Origin: Episyrphus balteatus
Lineage: Eukaryota; Arthropoda; Insecta; Diptera; Syrphidae
Length of the DNA: 64,000 bases
NCBI RefSeq assembly: GCF_945859705.1
Contig: NC_079134.1
Coordinates: forward strand, 166,319,718-166,383,717
Direction: 5' to 3'
This document shows positions 21,963 through 34,514 of this stretch, piece by piece. The first letter of the stretch is position 1, and each line of letters starts with the position of its first letter. Below the pieces are notes generated by a model. The model was given only the letters and a program-made list of their open reading frames with translations. It was not told where the DNA came from and did not search any database. The translations under genes and the position numbers were made by a program.

Positions 21963-24900
21963 TGTCCATCCAGTTCTATTCACACTGAACTGAATCTTCC
22001 TCAACTATTCTAGGTCAAGAGCTTCTTGTCTTCAGACTTTATTGTCTTGAACGGTTTCCTTTTGGTTTGCAATACAAATATTTCCTTTTCGAAGATCATG
22101 TCCATTACATTGTCACTTCGTAATGTAATAATTACTTAGGGCAACAATGGTTTTGTTTAATTAAGTTTGATAAACTTATCCGAAAGTTTTTGGGGTGCTG
22201 AACTTTAATCCGAAGTCAACAAATTTCTATAAGCTCGCGTTTTTCAGATATTTCCATTATTAATCTTAATAAGCGAATATTTGTAACTTTTTAAGCATTT
22301 CCCTAGCTTACAGTGGTACCTGTATCACCCAAATCAGAGGTGCTAGAAAAAAACTGAGGGCAGATTTGCTATGTTTAGTTGAGGGAAAAAAAATAAGAAT
22401 CTTAAAAAAACATTTGAGCGATGCAATCGTAGCTTGGTCTTTGAGATGAAAAAGTCATTCTTCAAAATATTGGACAACATAACAAAAGCACCGTTTTTCT
22501 TCGCAAAATGCTGTTGATTTCTTGGTTATTTTAACATTTTACCAAAAATTATTTTTTTTTTTAATCTTTGGATCACCCTGTGCGTGTCATCCAAGTAAAC
22601 AATGCAAAACAAAACAATATCCCGCATCTATACATTATTGAGTTAAGTGTACTTTTATATAAAATGTGTATATAGTTGTGTTTGTGTTGAATGAATCACA
22701 TAGCCTACGCACACTCTTACGACCAATATTGAATTGAAGTTTTTGTAGATGTGGGTAGGTTTAATGCCCATAGGGTTTCTGTTCAGCTACGCATTACGCA
22801 TACAGAAATAAAATTAAATTTTAATTATAAACGTGTTCAAGCGTAGGTATTTTTAAACAATTTATCTACTTGGTATGTTGGTAGGTATGTAAAAAATTAT
22901 CTTCATTTCGGAAAAAAATAAATTGTTGAAATTTGTAGGTACCTAGTTGTTTGACAAATAGAAAGATTTGTATCCAAGTTCAAATTTTTCAATTTTGTAA
23001 AGTTCCCTAAATTAATTTTAAAGTATTTCTGAAAGTGGGTTAGGTTTTAGTATTACATTCTTAAATGTATCTACTATTAGAACTATAAATCCTAAGTTCT
23101 AATAGATGTTAAAGATTTTTTATTTTCCTCAGATATCTATGTACCTACCTAAAATGTAATTTTCATATCAAAACTGAATCCATAATTTAGAAGTCGATAC
23201 AAAAATAAAACTGAAGAAGTATGAGTGTCCTTCAATAGCACAATTTTTATTGTTTTCAAAAAGTACGAACACTGCTATCCTCTTCTTATGTAGGTACATA
23301 AAGTATTTCTATTTATTCACTACAGTATTTTAAATACCTACCTACCTACCCTCGCTATAATGTAAGATACTCGTACATAATAATTTTCCTATATGGTATT
23401 GTCTGTACTTATTTCTTTTGTTATTCCTCATACCCTCATGTTTCAGTCTTCACGACTAATTTCTGTTATGTGTTTTTGTTTTTTTTCCTTTTACATGTTT
23501 TTAATGTAAAAGACACTGCAATACCGACTCTGAGTTTATTCACTTTGTTTTTATGCTACCTCACCAACTTATCAAAATGGTGGAAACAATTTCTTATTGG
23601 AATTTTTTTCTGACAAGAAAAATATATACCGCCTGCAGGGGGCAAAAACTTGTGAACGTATTGAATTGCATTTTTGTTTGCTTTTTTTTTTTGTTACGAA
23701 AACGGCACATGTACCATGAACGTGACGTCAAATAAGGTATGAAGTAAAGTTTAAAACATACAGTAGTTATTGGAGCATTCCAATCTTCACCCGAAAAATG
23801 ATTCTCAACCTGAACGATTATGCTGTTCAAATGTTAAAAATATGTTCTTTATTATAAGCTTTGTTTTTTCTATAACTCTACTCAGGAGCTACTCATTGTA
23901 CTTATGATTTTATTCGGAAAATAAAAGCTAGTAGGTACTTTTAAGTACATAAGAAATTTTGATAGATATCCCAGTCTTCTCCGTATCCCTTAAAAAACTT
24001 ACAGAGATATTGTACCATTTAATACATTAACCTACCCCCGAAAATAAATAAGAGAAGGGTGACAACGCCCTCTTGAAACTATTACCGAAAACATTTAAAA
24101 GCTTCAGCAAAGCTTTTACATCTATGTACGTATACAAAAAACTGATATTAAATACTTTGTTTCTTTGTTTGTTGTGTTTATTGTTTCTGGCAAAACAGAA
24201 AGTGTAGGTATTTGTTCTTTCTAACGACATTTGAACCAATTGGGCATTTCACAAGTAAACGTTCTTTTGGGCTTCTTCACATGAATAAATTTGAAATAAA
24301 TGAAAAATAAAAAACAAAAAAAAAAAAAACGGCTAACCGGGCCGTTTACCCGGTTCCCACTCTCGTGTGAAATAGGCCTTAGTAGATAGACACGAAACCG
24401 AAAAAGTCGATAGGAAAAGATTTATCTTAGAAGTCCTTCACTAAAGTGACATTGGTAGGGTGGTTGTTTTGTTTTTATTTCCCTCCGATTTTCCTTAAAA
24501 ATCCCAAATTTATCCAACCACCAATTCATCTAATTTTCCTGCAAGGAAGATTTATAAGGTATTCACATTGGTGAAGAATCAGTCCTTCTGTTTATATGGG
24601 ATAAGTCTGGCCATTATCAACTTCGTGCAGTATCTATCTACTGGTTTTCAAAAGCCTCCCTCATGTTCTCCAAGGTTCTCAATGGTTCAAAGTACAAACT
24701 TCTCTTGACTGCACCAGCTTTGGTGGTCTATTTTGTTTCTTGCAGCATTTTCAACGTTTTGTATGAAGTGCCAAGCAGAACTTCTCAAAGGTTTGTGGGC
24801 ACGGCAAAAATAAATATTAGGTATGCGTTTTAAGGTACCGAAAAAAGTGACTGAGTTTGGCTGGCTCAACAGCAGCAAAAATGTACACAAACAAGTCCAA

Positions 24901-25540
24901 AGAGTTATGGCTTTATGTTTTTTAGTCTTTGTTCTTTGTTGCACTTAAGCATCTAAGCTGAACTCCTATTAATAGTTCTGACGTAGATACATGACATAGT
25001 CGATAAGATGATATTCCTCCATTTTCTCAATAGGTAACCATGCTAAGAACTTCAGTAGGATTACCTAAATGCATACAATTATGAATGTATCTACTACGAA
25101 ATTTCTTTATGATACAAATTCTATAACAATACAAATTGAAACCGTTATTCAACCGCACTTTTCTATCATGTTAGCATTAGCACTCTTATAAACGGTATTC
25201 ATATTCACATTGGCCTCAGTCTGCCGACTCATTTTGACATTTCTGTGTTCCTTTTCACTTGCACTTCATGGTAACAAAGTTACAAATTAAAATAAACGAA
25301 AACACTCCTAACCGTATGTTCAGCTATAATGAAAAAGTGTGTCACTTTGAGCATAATTCCAGGTACCTATTTGAACATTTTGCTAAGATTTTATAATCTA
25401 ATCGCCTCTAAAAAATCGTTTTAGTCATTTACGTGTCAGTCAGAAATCAGGAAAACGGTACCGATAAAAACGGTGCAAAAATGTTTTTATTATTTCAAAA
25501 CCACGAACTTATTTTCGATTGTAGATACCTACATATAATT
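21963..25540. other. Unassigned, AT-rich
   Basis: No gene is recognised. TAGGTACCTA-type words are dense around 22900-23420. A small perfect stem-loop AACCGGG/CCCGGTT lies at 24335-24355 in a GC-rich island after an A-run. ATCACCCTGT at 22573 is the complement of the AGGGTGAT word at 19734, but no larger inverted repeat was found. Confidence 0.5.
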
Positions 25541-25770
25541 TTTTTTATAAATAAATTTTTTAATTGTGTTTTGACGGGTGCCTGCTAGTTAATTTTGGTC
25601 TTAAAAATAAAATTTCTATTTCTCCTGTAAAAACTCATGACTGCCAAATTTGAAAGAAATCGGTTCAGAAATGTAGCTCAACATCTTGATACAGACATAC
25701 AGACAGACAGAATTCCGGGACCCAGTTTTTTCGCCTTCTAAATGTTATCTGAAGCTCAACTAATAATATG
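25541..25770. repeat. Diverged relative of the PETRA-type (ACAG)n repeat
   Basis: GCCAAATTTGAAAGAAATCG, then GGTTCAGAAATGTAGCTC, ATACAGACAGACAG-like sequence and TTCCGGGACCCAGTTTTTT follow the same order as the right part of the repeat at 26003-26951, but with many differences. (The label 'PETRA-type' is only a local name for that order of words, not a database family.). Confidence 0.6.
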
Positions 25771-26002
25771 AAATTAGGTACGACATTTTTTCTAGTTCCG
25801 TAATGATTTTTCTATATAAAAAGTCATGAATGTTTTAGGAAGTTTCGTCAAAATAAATTTACTTTTTAAGCTAAGTAGGTAATTGACGTTCACAGTTCAA
25901 TTCAATAATTTGTATGTTAAACAAGAAATACAAACAATAGTCGTGTTTTCGTGAAAATTATGTCAAGTAAAGCCTAGTATACAGTTCTTTTCGATAAAAA
26001 AT

Positions 26003-26951
26003 GAAATGCACGAACTTGCTCTTAGAGTTAAAGTTGCTTAAATTTTTATGACTTTTTATATAGAAATTTGGAAAAAAAAAAAAATAAAATTCGTTTAAAA
26101 AAAAAAAAAATAAAATAAAATCTGAAATTAAATTGCCCTCCAAAACAAGTATGCAGTTTTGATTGATATATTAAGATGCATTTTTAGAAAAAAAAAATTT
26201 CAAAATCGTTAGAGCCGTTTTTTAAAAAACTAATTTTTTTATAAATAATTTTTTGGAAAAAAAGTTTTAAAATAAAATTGGCATGCCATTCTGTAGAAAT
26301 CACTAATCAACATCTAAAAACAAAATTTCAAAAAAAATTCAATGTCCCGTTTTCGAAAATTTGATTTTTCAAAATTTTTTTAAAAATCCAAAAATTAATT
26401 TTTTCAAAATTTTATTTTTAGCTTATATTTAAATTATATAAATGCTTCTTCACAAAAAGTTTCGTTGAAATCGAATAAGCAGTTTCGGAGATAATTGGAT
26501 TTGAAAAAAAAACGGTTCTATGACAGGTACCGTTAATAATGATTTTCAAAAAAAAAATGTTTCATTTAAAGATAGACCTTAGCTTAAAACTAACATTTGA
26601 ATTTTTTGAACAAAATCGTTAGAGCCGTTTTGGAGATATTTCAATTTTACTAAAATCGGTATATGACAAGTACCGTTATTTTTGGTCTAAAAAATTAATT
26701 CCAAAAACCCCTCTGGAGAGTCGCCAAATAACGCTACATACCAAGTTTGACATTAATCGGTCCATCCGTTTAGGCTGTAGCTCCTTATACAGACAGACAG
26801 ACAGACTGACAGACTGACAGACAGACGGACTTCCGGGACCCACTTTTTTGGCATTGTCTACCATCGTAATGTCATGGAAAAATGTTATCTCAACTTTTTT
26901 TTTGTACGAATGCATAACTTGATATAGTATAGTACCTATATCGCAAGTAAA
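26003..26951 (-). repeat. Dispersed ~0.95-kb repeat, copy A
   Basis: This is the reverse complement of 45187-46136. Shared landmarks, read on the minus strand, are ACTTGCGATATAGGTACTAT at the start, GTGGGTCCCGGAAGTCCGTC, a (TCTG)n tract, GGAGCTACAGCCT and CTCTAAGAGCAAGTTCGTGC near the end. The middle is long AT-rich sequence with ACGGTACCTG-type words. No coding region is seen. Copy A lacks about 13 bases (CGACCCAGTCGTG) that copy B has near its end. Confidence 0.87.
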
Positions 26952-28079
26952 AATAAGTGGTGAAGAAAAAAAATATTTGTGGTAAACAGATGACAGTTGT
27001 AAATGGCCATACTTCGGTTAATTTTTAAAAGAAAAATTACTGAGCCCAGCATTTTGAAGAAAATTGAATCTTATTTTTTTTGTTTAGTTTAGAGCAATGA
27101 ATATGTTTAATCTAAGCAAAAAAAAAGATACAGCCAAAAAAGCAAAACAACTCAAAAATTAGAATATTTTGATTTTTTTGTTATGTTTGTTTCGGCTGTT
27201 TTGGTATGAAAATTTTTTTTTTTCAATTTTTAAAAAACATTATTCGTATAGGAAAATTCTCTACAAAAATTTTAAGAGAAATTTATCAAAATTTTGCTTT
27301 TTTACGAGATATATTGAAAAAAACCAAAAAGGGGGCTTTTGGCCCCTATCTTCAATTTTCACCCCCTCATTTAATGGCACTTTGCGGTTTTATCTTCTTT
27401 TATAACCCATTGAACGATTCCGATAACGATTGCAATAAAAACCCATGAACGTCTTTGTTCCTTATTGCTATGATTTTTATGACATACATAATCAATAGCC
27501 TATTTCCTCTACAAATAAGAGTAGGGGCGTAAAAAAAAAAAATGGACCACAAAATTGACCGGCAAAATCCACATTATTCATCTTTGACCTCTCCTGAACT
27601 CAAATCCATTGATGAAACTCGGTCCTTATATTTTGCATACTCAACTACCTCTAGCGTCCTAACAAGGTGAGTAAAATTTTGTTGCTGGGCTCGGTAGTAA
27701 ATTTGTACTGGCTGAAATTTAAATTCGAAGTCGCACGGAAACACTGCTAATATAATGTTTTATAAATTCTCGTGAATATTCAAAGAAAAACGTCAGCCAT
27801 TTGCAGTTACAAATAATAAAAAAAAAAACTGTGATCAAAAGAATATTCTAATAGCTAACGAAAAAAAAATTATGTAATTACATAGTTGGAAATATCATGG
27901 TTAGTTGAGGAAAAGTGAAAAAGGACAATTTTTACACTGACAAAAAAACAAATTTTTATTTTTAAGAGGCTGGTTGTTTTTTTTTCCATAATTTTTAAAC
28001 TAAGAAAACGAGAAAAAGTGATGGAATTTGTCGGAATTACTATGATTAGTTGAGGAAGACTAAAAAAGTACTATTCGTG
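26952..28079. other. Unassigned, AT-rich
   Basis: No gene is recognised. The overlapping plus frames at 27169-27448 are phenylalanine- and lysine-rich and look like chance. Confidence 0.5.
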
Positions 28080-28512
28080 TACCTACTGAAAACAAATCAC
28101 CTCACACACCATTTTATATTTTGGTTTTTACTTATTACTTTTGAAAAAAGTTTTGATAGATTATACTAAGCATGTAGCTTTTCTAGGTGCTCATATATGG
28201 CAAACCAAAAAAATCAATGATTTTAACACTTGAACAAATATTTGTATTATGTGGTTTTAAACGTGAAATCATTCGTATATTCCTGATACAACATTCAATC
28301 ACGTAAGACTTCTAAGTAAAATAAATACAATTGAGGCGTAGTGCTATCTTTTTCTAAGTTAAAAATTAAACAAGGTCACTGTGGCGTATACGTACTATTT
28401 TTATTTTATTTTGTATGTGACTACAAAATAATGCTTTTATAATCTTTAACTGAGGGTAGGATTGCGAAAATAAAAGTTGGGCTATTCTGGGCTAACCTTG
28501 GGAAAAAACAGG
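28080..28512 (-). repeat. Dispersed repeat family with 'GATAGCCCAACTTT' units, copy 2
   Basis: This is the reverse complement of parts of 11130-11720. Landmarks are GATTATACTAAGCATGTAGC (28159), GGTCACTGTGGC (28374) and AAAGTTGGGCTATTCTGGGC (28473). It has one terminal unit where copy 1 has three. Confidence 0.75.
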
Positions 28513-30320
28513 AAAACAAATTCATAACTTTTTTCGGTTTCAACTAACACTACCTATGGATATTGAGTACCTACATGAATATTGCCAATTTTAAGAATTA
28601 TTTCGTTTCTAAGCTACTCATAATTTTTAACAGTCACAGTCACACTATTAGTCATTTAAAAAGAAATTTTATTTCAAAACTAGTTTTATGTCGCAAGGTC
28701 GAGGTTCACACATAGCTAGTAAAAAGTTTTCATAACCTTTATTACTCACGAGAGTATTGATTTATCACAAATAAAACGAGACAAAAGCTTACAATGCATG
28801 AAAAGCCGACTAATTGGACAAAAAATTAAGTTTCAATTTTTTGCGTTTGTTTAATATGCAAAGTTTAATAAAGTTGCATTTTATTCCTCCTAACACAGGG
28901 AAACTAAAAAAATAAGTTATCTGAATCTGAAGTTGCCCAAAAAAATAATCTTCTTTTACAAAAGAATTACAATAAATCAATCAGACATGACAATACGATG
29001 ATACTATTCTGTTTGACATACTCTGTTTATCTTGAACTGTAGCCTTAATTACTGAAGCAATTTTCTACAAACTTTGTTTTTATGACTTTTATGAGATTGA
29101 AATTTTGCTTACGCTACCTACCAGCCTTCCTCTTCCGTTTATTCGGCGCGGGGCGGCGTTGTTATGATCTAGCGGATCACAATTCTCCTTTGTCCATATC
29201 GCTCATTTACTTGAACGCTGCCATAACTCAAAAAATTAGTTTTTCAGGATACGAGTTTTAAATTTAGTATTGATCTGTTTTTGTATGTAAAATGGAAGTT
29301 TCTAACACAAAACTGGTGCGCCTTGTTCGTCGTTTTTTGAAGCTGAGAAATGAGTTTCTGCAGTATTAGAGATTAATTTATTCCAATAACATCTGCATTA
29401 ATAAACTCAAAACCTGTGATTTTTGAGTTATTACAGTATTCAAGGAATTCAAGTAAATAAGCAATATGTGCTTCACATTAATGATCCGTCTGTATGGAGT
29501 TCGATGGGTTGGCCTCAGAAATCGGGGGCAAGCTCCCGGTTTTGTATTGTTCCAATTCTGGAGACCAACTGATAGCTGATGGTGTTTTTGCATTTGTTTG
29601 TATAGCAGGAGTTCTGTAAGTCCTGCTGTCATACGAGGCATCTTCATCTCAGCTGTTGTTTACTTTCTCTAATACCCTTTGTACATTGTTCAACATTGTG
29701 AACTGTATGTGATTAATTGACACACAACAGCGGTGTAGAGGCTTCATTTTAACTTAGGGGGCATTTTTCGATCACAGAAGATATCAGACTTTTACGGTTA
29801 CGCTCCCTACTGCCATATAACCAAAATAAAATATACATTTTTTTCTGCAAAATCTCTGGCAATTAACTTCGTACTTTTTAATGCAATCCGAAGATAAATC
29901 TACGGACTAAAAACACTGCAGCTTGGGAAAGATTTAGAAATTCAGTTTGGAAGAGTTCAAAATAAACAAAAAAAAAAATGCTTCAATGTCAAAAATATAT
30001 AGATTAAATAAAAACCATCGAGAAATTCAAGTACGGCAAAATTGTTCATGATTTTTTTATAAATACCCGTAGATCAGGGTTCTAGTAAAATAGGACTTAT
30101 CGAGATTGAAACTTTTGTAAAACAAAAACATTTTAAAACCTTTATAAACTATTTTCAAAGCTTTAAAAGAACTATTGATACGGGTGGAAACTCGTTTAAT
30201 GACTGAGTACTTTCCATTTTTGTTGGCAGTAAAGTTATGGCCGCACCTAACAAAAACATATCTATTAAAAAGGACTTTGAATTAGTGCCAGGACATTGCC
30301 AAAGATTTACAAATCATTTT
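28513..30320. other. Unassigned
   Basis: No gene is recognised. A small GC-rich island (TTCGGCGCGGGGCGGCGTTG) lies at 29143-29162. The minus frame at 29378-29647 (89 codons) has no recognised motif. Confidence 0.5.
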
Positions 30321-30983
30321 TACTTGCGATATAGGTACTATAGTTACGGTGCACATATTTCTGAAAGTGAATTCCGAGAAATGAAAAATTCGTTGGATAT
30401 AGTTTGGAAAATATTGATTTTTCAAAATAAAAATAAAAATTGAATTTTTTTTAAAATGAGTTTTCACAGCTTTTCCTTATTTTGATATGAGATTTCTTAA
30501 ACTAATTTATGGGAGCATTAAGTCGTTGGCGAAATCAGAAATCAAGAAAGCGGTTTAAAAATAGGTATTGTAAATAAGTTCTAAAAAAAGATGTTTTAAT
30601 CAAAATCATGAGAGCTGATTTGAAATTGTATAATCTTTAATTCAACTTTTAACATGCTTAAAAGTTTTAAAACTTAGCTGGGTTCTTTACTCTTCCATAG
30701 TTGCTCATTATTCGAAAAAAAAAACTTTTCCAGGTGTAGCTTTTCAACCTGACAAACACAAGCTGGTGGTATGTAATTTGCGAAAAATTTAAAAAACTTA
30801 TAAAGCCTAGCCTAGTAAGAGGCGAAATGAAAATTTTCATAAAAAAACCAACTCAACGAAATCGAAAATTTTGCTTTTCGTGGCACATTACGCAGCCTAG
30901 CTGCTGGGGACTATTGTTTTGCTTCAGCCGCGTACTATAGGCTTAACGCTTTTATTAAAAAAAAAAATTTTACATTTCATATA

Positions 30984-31981
30984 GGGTCAATGTGGGTAAA
31001 TGTAAACAGGGGTAAATGAAAACATGGCTCATAACAAGCTTCAGTTAAATCTATTTGATGCATACATAAGTACAAATCGCGGACGCATGTATCTTTTAAC
31101 TTATACGTCAAGCTCATTGCTGTCAAGAGAGAATTCATTCGACGAGCGTATTTTCCGTGAAAGATAATTTTTTAAAGTGCCAAACAAGTCGTTAGTCTTT
31201 CAGAAAAATTAAATATTTTTGCAAATTCAATAAAGTCAGTATAATTTGCAAATATTTTTTTGTTTTTAATTTTGATGTAGATTCTATGTGATACAAGCAA
31301 ATTTTAAAATACAGGACATTTATGTCGATTTGCATGTGTTTACATTTACCCCAGAATATTTTTCATAATGGGTAAATGTAAACAACGTATTCTGGGGGTA
31401 AATATAAACATACATTTTCGGTGAAATTATTGGTTTTAATAAAAATAACATATTTTTAGTCAATTACTACTGCTAAAGTGCCGCGGAGTCACATTTTAAA
31501 GTAGCCAACACCATCATTTTCAGTGGATGATGTTGCAAAATCGGCCTTTGACGTAAAAAAACAAAAAATATTACGTTCAGAGCTGCTCAGGATGCATATT
31601 GGGCGCCTATATAAAGAATCAAAGGAAGAAAACAAAAACTTTTATTGGAATTTAAAAAAGTTTTTGTCAAATACCTTCTTGAACGTTTTTCAAGTTGTTA
31701 TCCATATGATAAAGAGGAAATTCTAAATTTTATACCACCGTTTACATTTACCCCGAATTTGCAAAAAAACACAAACATGGTGGGGTATTTGTAAACATGC
31801 CATATTTGACAGTAATGTAAACAATTTGGGAAATATTTGTTTATATTTATAAAGAAGAATTGCCATCATTTCATATTTGCATTTGAAGATACCATTCAAG
31901 TTGTTCCGTGAAAACATAAAAAAATCTAAAGTCGAAAGAAAAAAAAGACATGAAATTGTTTACATTTACCCACATTGACCC
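30984..31981 (+). mobile_element. TA-flanked pogo-like TIR element P1, 998 bp
   Basis: A perfect 25-bp TIR starts GGGTCAATGTGGGTAAATGT at 30984 and ends at 31981. TA flanks both sides (30982-30983, 31982-31983). The motif GGGTAAATGTAAAC is repeated 17 bp further in as GGGTAAATGAAAAC. More copies occur inside at about 31341 and 31373 (facing), 31396 and 31739. The interior holds a decayed helix-turn-helix coding remnant (31564-31790). TA duplication plus this coding remnant points to the pogo/Tc1-mariner group. Confidence 0.88.
31564..31790 (+). pseudogene. Transposase remnant with psq-like and CENP-B-like helix-turn-helix
   Basis: Frame +1 from 31564 reads ITFRAAQDAYWAP, one in-frame stop at 31612, then RIKGRKQ, then VFVKYLLERFSSCYPYDKEEI before the frame closes near 31790. 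The first part fits the psq-type pattern (…R-A-A-x-x-Y-x-x-P-x-S-T-I-x-R-x-x-K-G). The last part fits the L-V-x-Y-L-L-E-R-x-x-x-x-x-P-x-x-x-x-E-I start of the second DNA-binding helix bundle in pogo/Jerky-type transposases. No DDE catalytic domain is present, so the element cannot move by itself. A different, slightly longer frame beginning at 31523 overlaps and is taken as chance. The call is by pattern recognition without alignment. Confidence 0.55.
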
Positions 31982-32076
31982 TAAAATTTTTGTTTTTTGA
32001 ATGTTATAAAATCTTTAACAATCTAGGCATTTTTTAACATAACAGCAAGTACGTGCGACCCAGTCGTGCATTTTAT

Positions 32077-32690
32077 GTAGAAGAACAGTGCCCTAATATT
32101 CACAAAGTATCGACAAAAACATGAAAAAAAAACTAAAGAAAGATTTAAAAAACTATGTTGGCAAACTTGCTCCTACTGCTTTAAATGTAACCCTTAATGT
32201 GTTTGATTAACTAACATGGACAATTTATGAAGATAGAAAGTTGTAGGTACCCGAAAAAAAATACGTAAAATGATGGCATCAAAGCCCCTGGAATTACGTT
32301 TCACCAGATCTGTTGATATTTCTCGACTATTCTTTAAAAAGTTCTATTTCTAATAAAATTCTTTAAGCTTTAAAATTATTTGGTTACCTTTGGAAAATAA
32401 TAAAAAATTGTTTTCGTTGAAAAAGTTATCAAAAAAACCGTACGAAAACAACGTTAACTTCAAGAAATCAAGTAAACTTGTATATAGCATTCACTTGCCA
32501 CTCAGTCTTCTGTTAAAATTACTATCTGATCGCATCTAAAAAGTTCAACAAAAAAAAACATGATTTTTAAAAGTACTTGCTGTAAATACTAAAGGACTGT
32601 TTTTTTTTTTCAAACCAAAATGATAAAATGTCAAACGACATTTTTTCGACTAGTAGTTAGGACAGAGTATTCGTGGATCAGTCAGTACTC
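32077..32690. other. Unassigned, AT-rich
   Basis: Nothing recognised. Confidence 0.5.
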
Positions 32691-32806
32691 CTGGGGCCCA
32701 ATTCCGCGAGAGTGAGCTTTGCACGGAAAAATGTGTAAATTGCCTTGCGAACAAGGCAGGCAAAAACTCACTCAAAAAAACACACTCTTGGGGAATTGGG
32801 CCCCTG
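32691..32806. mobile_element. Short MITE-like inverted repeat, 116 bp
   Basis: CTGGGGCCCAATTCC at 32691 faces GGAATTGGGCCCCTG ending at 32806. The arms extend inward as GCGAGAGTGAG... and ...CACACTCTTGG with few mismatches. A possible 3-bp duplication CTC flanks it. There is no coding capacity. Confidence 0.75.
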
Positions 32807-34002
32807 CTCTGTAACTTAATCACAACATTTTTGAATGTCTATAAAATCCATTTTCTGCCTAAATAAAACAAAATATCTTTCAAATTCAGAATTTGTGAAT
32901 TAATAAATTATGAATTTGAAAGAAATTCTTTTTATTTTGATGCAATAAAATGTATTTAGTAGTTATTCAACAATTTTATAGCCAGTGATAAAATTTGCAG
33001 AAAAGAAAAACACTGTACAATGCGCTGCGCTGTGAGGACAGTCACAATTGTAACGAATGCAGTGAAAGTTAATTTTTTGGTGTCACGCGTGTCTTGCTGT
33101 TTTTTTATGTTTTTGGGCCTAAAATATTATATTATGTCTTAAATAAGCAAAGTGACCAAACTTATTTTTCAACTTTTATAAGTTTTTGTAAAACAAATAA
33201 TTTGTACAAAATCATGTCCCCTACGTTCTCTCTTCCCCTAGAATATCACAGCTACAGCAGCAAATCGTTTCAGTGTTCCAGGAGAGAGAGGCTCTTTTAA
33301 CAATGGTTTCTTAGAACAATATCGGACCTCAGCATAATGAACCAATCTTAAGTAAAACCAACGAATAATAAATCCTTTAAGGGCCATTTGCTGAAACGAG
33401 TTTTAAATATTTATGTAGACTATGAACTCGTATTCCCTACTTTTTCCTCTGCGTAAACTGTAAAAACAAAAATAAATAAATAAAAAACATAAATCCTTAA
33501 GTTTCGTTTGACCAAACGGGTCTTTAAGTGAAGTACAATGTTGTGAGGGAGCTTATTTCAAAAAAGGAGCAAAAATCCGGCTTGGAAGTAACGAAGGTTA
33601 AGTCAACAGTACCTACTCGTACTGTTCACAAAAACTATTATATAGGGTCTTGTCCGGAGACTAAACACATAAAGGGGCAAAAGATAGAGATGGAATACGA
33701 AAAAGAATTTTATGAAGGCACTAAATGGTGCCTTTAATTTTTTTCTAAATGTTTAATTCCAGGTTTCCAGGATAAAACATATTTTAGATTTATGTAGGTA
33801 GGCTTAATGATTGTATTCGGAAATTCACTCACTGTTTTTGAATTTTTATTCCAATACAAATATTATCAGAAGGCTTCTAACATTTCGTCACCTAGAACTA
33901 GGGCTACTTAGACTATGTCACAATTAAAAAAAATTTTCAGGAGAGCAATTTTAGAAATTAAAAATGTGTTTATGTGCGATCAACTGGTGGATGAGTAGTA
34001 TA
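32807..34002. other. Unassigned
   Basis: No gene is recognised. Frames at 33094-33300 and 33528-33737 (about 68 codons each) have mixed composition but no known motif and no splice context. Confidence 0.5.
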
Positions 34003-34514
34003 GTGTGTGTCACTTTTGTAGGTATAGCAAAAAAAAAAGTACTCTAATTTTGCAATGTAATAGTGGCAAAAAGTTTTATTAGGGTCTAAGGTTTAATAAT
34101 ATGTAAACAAAAACTATAATATCGTTCGTCTTTGGCTCGCTCAAATCGGTTGAAGTTGTTAGGAAAAAAACGATTTTATATGAAAAAATGATTTCTTTTC
34201 CTTCGCATATTATTTCGCAGCTTCTTTACTTAGTCTTCAATTCCAACAAATATAAGCTTAAAAGTTTTTTCTTATATATATATATATATTTAATATATTT
34301 GTTTTTGTATTTAAACGGTGCAATTAAAAAAAAAACATATATCTTAAAAATCTCTAAAAATCCAAATTTCTTCGATTTCTTCCTATATTTTGAGCGAGCC
34401 AAAGATATTAATTAAAATGAAAATTGTAAACGCAGGATTTATTTTTGATAAGTAATGTAACTTTTAAAAGCTATTACATTTGAAAATTCCATACTTTAGC
34501 ATTTTGACACACCC
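34003..34514. mobile_element. Possible TA-flanked TIR element with inner 17-bp inverted repeat
   Basis: GTGTGTGTCAC after TA (34001-34002) faces GACACACCC before TA (34515-34516). Inside, TCTTTGGCTCGCTCAAA at 34129-34145 is perfectly complementary to 34389-34405. The inner pair is certain; the outer pair is short and has mismatches, so the outer boundary is tentative. The interior is AT-rich with (TA)n. Confidence 0.5.

Larger units (their letters stand above)
30321..32076 (+). mobile_element. Possible copy C of the ~0.95-kb repeat, sharing only its termini
   Basis: TACTTGCGATATAGGTACTA at about 30321-30341 matches the start of copy B, and GTGCGACCCAGTCGTGCATT (about 32054) matches its end, in the same orientation. 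The DNA between does not obviously match copies A and B, and 998 bp of it is a separate TIR element. It may be a family member with a replaced interior, or two unrelated end fragments. Confidence 0.45.

Noticed and set aside
19734..22580. AGGGTGAT ... ATCACCCT as TIRs of one large element around the reverse transcriptase
   Set aside because: The match is only 8-10 bases, there is no target duplication, and non-LTR elements have no TIRs.
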